A stretch of DNA of 64,000 nt from assembly GCF_943734655.1 (NCBI RefSeq), contig NC_071354.1:33877347-33941346 (forward strand), given 5' to 3'. Positions 57,200 through 64,000 of the stretch are shown here, one piece after another; position 1 is the first letter of the stretch; every line of letters starts with the position of its first letter. This stretch comes from Sabethes cyaneus (Eukaryota > Arthropoda > Insecta > Diptera > Culicidae). Below the pieces are notes generated by a model. It did not search any database. It was not told where the DNA came from and worked only from the letters and a program-made list of their open reading frames with translations. A program made the translations under genes and the position numbers.

Positions 57200-57670
57200 A
57201 CTGAAATTCTGTTTTCGGACGAAAAAATGTACTTGCTACACGATCCTACAGGAACACCACAACCGACACAATGATTCGAAATATGCAGAACGTCTTTCTG
57301 CTATTCCCCGGGACAAACTAGCTATTCAAAGGTTCCAGAATGATTCCAGCGTAATCGTATGGGGATGTTTCTCCAAAAATTTGAAAGTAAATACCATTAC
57401 TGTTCATTGAAGCTGGTATTAAAATCAGCACTAAATACTACATCGATAATGTTTTGAAGAACCATTTGCTTCCCATTGACAAGAAAACACTAGAATAATG
57501 CAACATACTGCTTCCAACAAGATTCTGCACCGTCTCACCAGGCAAAAGCTAGCCAGGCTTGGCGTGAGGACAATTTCCCGAATCTTATTTCTTCGAAAGA
57601 ACGGCATGCCATTTTGCCTGATTTGAATTCGCTCGGCTTCCATACATAGGGTTACATGCTAGGCAAACTA

Positions 57671-58871
57671 TCCAAGTAACCAAAAGTTCCGATAAAAGGG
57701 GATTTTTTGGCAACCAACCAACGAAATGATCATGAATAGAACTTTATTCAGCTTAATTTTTAAGTAATTAACCGTACTTTCAAATTCGTATTTGATGATT
57801 AAACTTCGGAGGGAATACAAAGCAGCTTCTAACAGAACTAGAAAGTTCGCCAAAAGTTCACTTAAGTCGCTATATAGAACACTGTTCAGCTCAAAAAGAA
57901 ACTCCAATAATCTTAAAAATAAAAATTCAAGGAGTTTTCCCACTTCTTCCTGTTTTGTAGATTCATGACATTTCCCATTTAAACTAAGACATTTAATTTC
58001 GGTTAATAGTGATGATAACCAATATCTCAATTATTTTATTTAATGAAAGATCATCAGAAGAATAAGGGACTGTTTTTTTATAAATATTAATTTACTGTAA
58101 CTTACCACACAACACCAACCAAACCTCGGGGATTTGACCTCAAGTACTCCCTTTTGGTGACTTAGATGCATACTACTGTTCAGTCGCTGGAATATGCGAT
58201 GTGCAACGATTTTACTCGATGTGCCAATTTCTCATTTACCACAGCCCCGAAACGAACTCACACTCAAGAACAACTCATCGGCAAAATTCATGTCACTTGC
58301 GGCATCAGGGATGGCGCAGTGCATCAGGATATGCTTGCAACGCGGAATACTCGGGTTCAAATCCAGCAGCGGTAGGTGTTAGTTAGAGTTTTTTATTTGG
58401 TCTATCTTAACCGCGTGAACCGACTTTCCAGAAGTTAGAAAAAGGCGGAGGTAGAAAATAGAAAAGTATAAAAATAGAACTTTAAGTGTCATTTTACATA
58501 TGCTCGATAAAGTTTCTTTAGAAGCTGCTTAGCGCTCTATGCAGCGAACTCAAGGCAACTTTGAAGTTTGGTTAATTACAGGTTAAGGTGCTTAGCAAGC
58601 TAAAGATCCATAGACATAAAGCTTGTTAACCTTCCTTAGACACCGTTATCCGAACTCTAAGTTACTTTCAAGCTGTATATTTAACTTTCAAGCTGCATGT
58701 TGGACTTTCAAGTTGCTACAGCTATTAACGGTACTTTAATGAGAATGAAGTTCGGTTTACAAATGTAGTGTCTGGTTGTTCAGCAAGAAAGTTCTGCGGA
58801 ACTAAATTTGTACCAAATATGAACTTCCAAGTTCGTCCCTTAAGTGAAATTCGAACTTTTGGTTGCTTGGG
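57671..58871. mobile_element. CCAAGTAACC-ended element inserted in the mariner gene
   Basis: The left end is TCCAAGTAACCAAAAGTTC and the right end, reverse-complemented, is CCCAAGCAACCAAAAGTTCG. TA flanks both sides (57669-57670 and 58872-58873). Removing the insert and one TA restores the mariner reading frame from GKL into GSTNG, which proves the borders. It is 1.2 kb with no transposase. Repeated CTTTCAAGCTG and AACTTTGAAGT-type motifs lie in the right half. Confidence 0.9.
58306..58375 (+). mobile_element. tRNA-like SINE head or tRNA pseudogene
   Basis: GATGGCGCAGTGCATCAGGA resembles a Pol III A box region. GGGTTCAAATCCAGCAGCGG has a good B box (GGTTCAAATCC), spaced about 45 bp away. The acceptor stem does not pair, so a functional tRNA is unlikely. 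It lies inside the 1.2 kb element. Confidence 0.5.
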
Positions 58872-59584
58872 TAGGGAGCACCAATGGATTGACTGCGAAT
58901 ACTTCCAAGCAACTTTTGGAGAAGATTTGGAATGAAATGCGTGCCAGCTGTAACGCTTTTCGTAACAACGATGTCGACTGGTAATTAAAGCTAAGAGAGA
59001 AAGATTTGAATTGGGCTAATTTAAAACAAATGTTATGAATATACTTTACATGAAATACATTCAAAATTTAAATTTATACAAGCGTCTTCATTTTATGACC
59101 ATTTACTTTACTGATATTTATTTCTAGTCACCCTGTACTTACATAACTCCGTCCATGCGCTTGCACAATGGGCAAAAACGAGCTCGTAATCCCAAGTATT
59201 AGAAGCCGCTGGTTTGGAATCTTACAAGATACCTATTCTTATGTAAAAAAAATGCGGGAAATCGATTGGTGATGGTTTCATCCTGCGCAGACTTCGGAAA
59301 GTGGTCCATTTTGCCCTATTTTCCCCAAAAATCATGATAAAAGCTAATTAAACAGTATAAATACTTATTTGCTGCCCGTAAAACGAACTCAAATAGCTTC
59401 CAATTTTAGTTAAACCATAAGAAGAATGAAATTCCATCCATTCCATACTGTGCGAAATGCAAGAATAGTCCATTTTGCCCAAATCACCCCCATATACATA
59501 GATAACCTAATTAAAACAATTAAAACTAACTCAAAGGTAAAAATAACCTTCAAAAGAAATGCCCAAGGAACAAAACGGCAGCAC

Positions 59585-60790
59585 CTAAACAAGCAGGTGT
59601 GGAATAAGAGTTGTGTGGTAGCATTCGGTGCTGAACAAGCCAATTTGCTGAATTGTCTGTTGTTTAAACGTCATACCCTACATTTTTTCTAGCTTCTAAT
59701 CAACATCTATACGTTGTTATATAAGTGCGGAATAAGAGTCGAATAAACATTATGCAAACGTATCGGCAGTACGGCTAAGAGTAGGTGTGGAATAATGGTC
59801 ACTTAAAAGCTACCATGAAAATGCATGTCGAATAGACGTTGTGCAAACGTGTCAGTCAAGAACAATTGTGGAGTAAAAGTGGAATAAGAGTGGAATGAGC
59901 ATTGCGCAAACGTATCAACAGCATTACGAATATCAAGTGTGGAATAATAGTGGAATAAGTGTGGAATGAGCGTTGCGCAAACGTATCAGCAGCATTGCTG
60001 AGAGCAAGTGCAGAATAGAAGTGGAATAACAGTGGAATAAATGTTGTACCACAGAGAACAGACATCCAGGCTAGAACAAATTTATCGCGATTTTCTGTGT
60101 AAATTTTTCTATTTTTTGTGTGTATTTTTTTTGTTTTGCGTGTAAAATTCGAGCAATTTTCAGCGCCGCCTAGTCCATGAATCGCCACACTAAAATGGAT
60201 AATCTGGCAACCGCGTATTCTCGTTGACGATGCTGCTGACACTTACGCCGGCTTTGTGCTAGGAAAAGAGAGAGAGCAATATTTTCGATTGTGTTTTACC
60301 AGTATTTTGATAAGTCATAATGGAATTTCCTATAAGTGCGAGAAGACTTTTTTTATATCCATCAACACAAATGTGAATGCAAGTGGCGCCGCTGACTAAC
60401 GAATCGCCAAAACTACCGAAATCGAGTAGTTATTTGAACGTGAATGAAGAAGGGCCGTTACAAAAATTTACACAGGTTGAGCACCCTAGCTTGGATGTCA
60501 GTTCGTCAGTGGTTGTACAAACGAATTTGCAGAATTGCTAAGAGCAAGTGTGGAATAACAGTGGAATAAATGTTGCGCAGCATTGCTGCGAGAAAGTGTG
60601 GAATAAAAGTGGAATAAGTGTGGAATGAGCGTTGCGCAAACGTATCAGCAGCATTGCTGAGAGCGAGTGTGGAATAAGAGTGGAATGAAAGTTGCCCAAA
60701 CGCATCAGTTGCATTGCTAAGAGGAGTTGTGGAATATGTGTTGAATAATCGTCGTACAAACATATCAGTAGCACCAACAAGAGCAGATGT
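59585..60790. repeat. GTGGAATAAGAGTGGAATAA tandem array, split
   Basis: Degenerate ~60-80 bp units contain AGTGTGGAATAAGAGTGGAA, TGAGCGTTGCGCAAACGTAT and CAGCAGCATTGCTGAGAGCA. Units lie at 59585-60049 and 60512-60790, on either side of the insertion at 60050-60511. Confidence 0.75.
60050..60511. mobile_element. hAT-like MITE in the GTGGAATAA array
   Basis: The left end is CACAGAGAACAGACATCCAG and the right end, reverse-complemented, is CACTGACGAACTGACATCCA. GTTGTAC flanks both sides (60043-60049 and 60512-60518). That is 7 bp perfect, or 8 bp with one mismatch. It is 462 bp with no coding sequence. Confidence 0.75.
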
Positions 60791-61744
60791 GGAATAAAAG
60801 GTGCTTGATGGCAGCCAACAACACCAATAACTTGAATGACACTTTATATTTTACACTTTATAATTTATGCTTTAAACACTTTATTTTTTTGATACAGCCG
60901 CCGCAAATCTTTGCTGGTCGTGGAAATCCTTTTATGTGTTGTTGCCTGTACGGTGTGTATCTTTTCCCTCGGCGTGTCGTTATCCCTCGTCGTACCGATA
61001 AATTAAATAAACTTATATCCTAAGACAGCTGGCTGCTTGACGGTTTGCGAGTTACTCATAATGGATTTGCACAGCGAGATGAATTCCGTCGGGCTAAAGC
61101 CGCCAGAATTGTTATGATCGGGTGGCATAGTTGCGATGACCAGCTCCCGCTGCCGGTGCGCGAAAACTCCACTGCTTCTCGTGCCATCCGCTGCTCTTTT
61201 TTGTTTTTTGGACGAAAAAAACTAAATCAGAGCCGATGACAAATAGATGTGCACAGACAGCGAGCGACTTAAAGCAGCAATAAGCTCTGGACTATGCGTA
61301 AACTAATGACGGGGTGACAAAAGTACAAAAGTTCTCTGCGGTACTAGCACGAATCACTCCTGCTGTTAACTAATCACTGCTGCTGTTAATCACATCACTG
61401 CTAACTAAATAAACAATCACTAGCCGAACATTCTGGATTCCAGTGAATTTTAAGTACCACCGCTCACCGTCGTCAATATTCAAAAGAAAAAAGTCTTCTG
61501 CGTTGTGACTGTGTTATGTTGCTGGTGGTACAAGCGAAATGCTTTATTTTATTATAAATAGTTTATTAAATGTTTAACATGTGCGGAATAAATACTTCTA
61601 AAGTAATCTTGTACAGCAGATGCCAAACATGATTTAAGAAACTACTCTTCAGCACTTAAATACATTTTAACCAATTTTTTTTCCACGCTTGACAAACTTA
61701 AGCTGGTAAATCTACATCGGCTAAAAACTCGGCGCCTGTCATAT

Positions 61745-61815
61745 GTCAGATTATCTCAGATGTGTTCGTTGACGGCTTCCGACCGACAGGATGTAAGTTC
61801 GAACCCAGGTGAATT
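61745..61815 (+). mobile_element. tRNA-like SINE head inside the 2.7 kb element
   Basis: TTATCTCAGATGTGTTCGTT approximates an A box region. AAGTTCGAACCCAGGTGAA holds a good B box about 45 bp later. The stems do not form a complete cloverleaf. It differs from the SINE family on the minus strand elsewhere in the window. Confidence 0.5.
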
Positions 61816-62349
61816 ACAAAAGTATATGGCAGGCTTGATGAATTTTGAGTCAACCAATGATTTCCTACTAAGTCTCTTATTATAAATTATAATATAGGCA
61901 TACAAAAATGGCCATGAAAATAACGAAACCCACAAAATAAAATAAAAATACTTCCTGCATATTTTTTTTCTTTTTGCTTGTCTAAATGTTGAACTGCTGT
62001 GGAATAAACGTAGCTTAAGTGTCATCAGCAGAAGTTTAATAAACATATATACACGTACTGAATAAACGTTTTACTATACGTTGCATAACAGTCATACAAA
62101 CGCATCTTCCACGCCCATATTCAGCACTGTGCTGTTTAAATTCTCCAAAACCAACTGTATAAGCATTGAACAGAGGTGTTTAGACATACTTGAAAAGCAG
62201 CTATACAGCATGTGCTGAATAAAAGCTGTCGGTTAAACGTTTAATAAGCAAAAATTGTTCCTTGGGTGTGTATTTTAGCATACTGAATAACTTCGGAGAA
62301 TAGTTGAAAGCAATAAATTAATTGGATGCGGAGTTATTGTACAGAATTG

Positions 62350-62560
62350 ATTTTTAAGTGTACTTTCAAAAAAAAAATCATTATAACTCGCAACTAGCAA
62401 AAGATAGATAGTTACTATGTTCAGCAAAGTTGCTTATTTTAGTGTGTTCTATAATTTTTCTGAGTGAAAAAAAATTTTTTTGGACGAATTCAATAAAACA
62501 AAAGTTTGTATCACCCTGATAGATGAATATGAGATTATCTTGATAGTTTGAAAAGATGCG
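62350..62560. repeat. Dispersed repeat paired with 51480-51720
   Basis: It matches in reverse complement, as described for 51480-51720. It also shares AACAAAAGTTTGTATCACCC-type text. Confidence 0.55.
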
Positions 62561-63139
62561 CTGTATTATATTGATAAACTTCTCCAAAGACACCATCGTT
62601 GAAAAATTACGATTTTTTACGCAACAGCAAAAGAACGTGTTTTTGTAGATCTAGGAGAGAATCAGGCAAAACGGACGATTGTGAATTCATCACGCTACTA
62701 AATCGATGACAAACTACTCTCCTGATATTTTTCGAGTAAACTGGTACTATTCGAGTTTATTCCCCTGTCTTTGAATTAGTTTTAATCGCTCTAATTAGGT
62801 TTTACTATGTATTTAGTGGTGAATTGGGCAAAATGGACTATACCTGCATTTCGCACAGTATGGAATGTATGGAATTTGATTCCTCTGATGTTTTGACAAA
62901 ATTTGGAAGCTATTTGAGTTCGTTTCACGGGCAGCAAATAAGTATTTATACTGTTTAATTAGCTTTTGTCATGATTTTTAGAGAAAATAGGGCCAAATGG
63001 ACCACTTCCCGAAGTCTGCGCAGGATGAAACCAATCGATTTCCCGCATTTTTTTTACATAAGAATAGGTATCTAGTAAGATTCCAAACCAGCGGCTTCTA
63101 ATACTTGGGATTACGAGCTCGTTTTTGCCCATTGTGCAT

Positions 63140-63865
63140 TGGTGCAGAAAGAGGCACAGAAAATAATCACCGGAAAAGACGTAGAAAGGGGTATAGAAAG
63201 AGCAACAGAAAGTAACATGAAAAGTCAGAGAGAGACACAAAAAGAAACAATAAAATAGGTACATAAAGATGGACATGAATGGACATAAAGCAAAACGAAA
63301 AAATGACATAAAGGATATAAAGAGGTATAGAAAGAGATACATGACGAGATACGTAGAGAGGCACAGAAAGAGCGACAGAAGAAGGACTTAAGGGAGACAC
63401 AAAAGGGATACAGCAAAACTAAAAAGGTACAGAAATAGGCATAAAGACAAGCATAGAGAGAGAGACAGAGAGAGGTGAAGGAAAAAGCACAAAAAGAGGG
63501 ATAAATAGTGGTACAAAAAAGGTACAAAAAGAAGAATTGGAAATGTCACAGAAAGTAGCATAAAACAGGCACAGGAAGAGGTATGGTGAGAGGCACTAAA
63601 ATAGACATAGAAAGAAGAAATAAAATAGGTACAAAAAGACGCTGAAAAGGAAGCACAACAAGATACCACATGCCAAAGCATAAAAAGGAACACAGAAAGA
63701 GGGACAGAGCGACAAAAAAAAGGCGTACGAAAGGGCTCAAAGTGGTAAAGTGGTACAGTAAGAGCGCTAGAAAGAGGTACAAAAAGTATCACAGAAGGGA
63801 CACAGAAAGAGGCGCGAAGAGAAGGAAGGGAAGCGGCACCATAAAGGTAACTCGAAACGTCCGCT
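63140..63865. repeat. Purine-rich minisatellite with CACAGAAAGAGG core
   Basis: About 725 bp of degenerate ~10-20 bp units such as GGCACAGAAAGAG, GGTATAGAAAGAG, GGTACAAAAAGA and GGGACACAGAAAGAGG. The plus strand is almost only A, G and occasional C or T. Long minus-strand frames rich in Leu, Phe, Ser and Tyr are composition artefacts. It adjoins the right arm of the 4 kb inverted-repeat structure. Confidence 0.8.
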
Positions 63866-64000
63866 GAAAACAAAAATTAATGCTACCCTTTAATTCTAAT
63901 GATAGATACGTATTTCGATTCCGACTGGACATCTTCTTCAGTACCTATACTGAACAGGGAAGGAAAATAAGTGATTCTGATCAAATCATATCAAATGTTC
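63866..64000. other. Window edge, nothing recognised
   Basis: Short AT-rich end with no feature. Confidence 0.4.

Larger units (their letters stand above)
57200..58984 (+). pseudogene. Tc1/mariner transposase relic split by a 1.2 kb insert
   Basis: It reads LFSDEKMYLLHDPT (first catalytic aspartate), IQRFQNDSSVIVWGCFSKN, SQAWREDNFPNLISSKERHA and LPDLNSLGFH (the DLN site). These are hallmarks of a D,D,D mariner-type transposase. It is interrupted at a TA after GYMLGKL. Past 58871 it resumes with STNGLTANTSKQLLEKIWNE and ends at 58984. Stops occur in the middle part (after the IIWG-like block). The intact enzyme would cut and insert at TA. A right terminal repeat, CTAGTCACCCTG, ends at 59135 and is followed by TA. 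The left end is missing. Confidence 0.85.
59562..62266. mobile_element. CCCAAGGAACAA-ended element, 2.7 kb
   Basis: The left end is CCCAAGGAACAAAACGG and the right end is the inverted AAATTGTTCCTTGGG. TG flanks both sides (59560-59561 and 62267-62268). The interior is non-coding and made mostly of GTGGAATAA-type repeats plus nested insertions. It belongs with the other CCCAAG-ended elements. Confidence 0.75.
59163..63137. mobile_element. 4 kb inverted-repeat structure with ~375 bp arms
   Basis: The left arm (59163-59540) starts GCACAATGGGCAAAAACGAG. The right arm (62765-63137) is its inverted copy, ending CCCATTGTGC. They share CGTAATCCCAAGTATTAGAA, GCGGGAAATCGATTGGT and TGGTCCATTTTGCCCTATTT. 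The frame of about 57 codons starting MGKNELVIPSIRSRW on the minus strand lies in the arm and is not a gene. The inside holds a CCCAAGG-ended element and further insertions. No target duplication was resolved. Confidence 0.8.

Noticed and set aside
58306..58375. Functional tRNA gene
   Set aside because: A and B boxes are present, but the acceptor arms do not pair and the sequence is embedded in a mobile element. It is listed as tRNA-like only.
62959..63873. Leu/Phe/Ser-rich, membrane-like frames on the minus strand
   Set aside because: They follow from the purine-rich minisatellite read on its pyrimidine strand. Frames overlap in several registers and none has a family pattern.

Overview
The window reads as insect nuclear DNA, most likely from a mosquito and probably a culicine (Aedes-like). 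That call is inference from the repeat content, recognised from memory and not from a search: a tRNA-derived SINE with a TTCGAATCTCGG-type B box, Helitron-like blocks, a D37E Tc1/mariner element, BEL, RTE and CR1/Jockey-group retroelements, many MITEs, and long (TG)n tracts. Nothing looks bacterial. There are no operons, rRNA genes or CRISPR arrays.

Only one host gene is clear: the first coding exon of a tetraspanin on the minus strand (45674-45772). It ends in a GTAAGT splice donor and is very close to what I recall of Drosophila Tsp2A. A cluster of GATAA motifs lies upstream (46059-46314). Stretches at about 7760-10540, 22030-24390, 30880-32500, 43560-46340 and 55780-56780 look like low-copy host DNA, but I could not prove exons in them.

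The rest is layered mobile DNA.
1-3.2 kb: a Helitron-like block holding a MITE, which holds a hAT-type element.
3.4-7 kb: a TGACGTAGG-ended element and a 1.06 kb palindromic element.
10.8-11.9 kb: a dead BEL integrase and a dispersed repeat.
13.9-17.5 kb: a non-LTR reverse transcriptase split by a MITE, then a second long palindrome.
17.9-20.2 kb: two facing arrays of a ~140 bp repeat, resembling a foldback element.
20.5-22 kb: another TGACGTAGG copy split by a TTAA-flanked MITE, then a SINE.
24.6-29.6 kb: a nearly complete CR1/Jockey-group retrotransposon.
29.6-30.5 kb: (TG)n joined to a TTTTCTG satellite.
34.4-35.6 kb: a D37E Tc1/mariner element split by a hAT-type MITE.
36.2-41.7 kb: RTE remnants, small MITEs, SINE pieces and a second hAT-type element.
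42.3-43.1 kb: an LTR with a primer-binding-like site and a 234 bp Helitron.
48.4-50 kb: a Helitron and a (TG)n repeat.
53.7-63.9 kb: more TIR elements, a dead mariner gene split by a 1.2 kb insert, a 4 kb inverted-repeat structure with nested insertions, and a purine-rich minisatellite.

Many insertion boundaries are exact, because the target duplication or the interrupted gene can be read on both sides. The most unusual points are the nested structures with readable insertion order, a set of CCCAAG/CCCAGG-ended elements flanked by 2-bp duplications of varied sequence (TT, TA, TG, AT, AC), and the foldback-like array.
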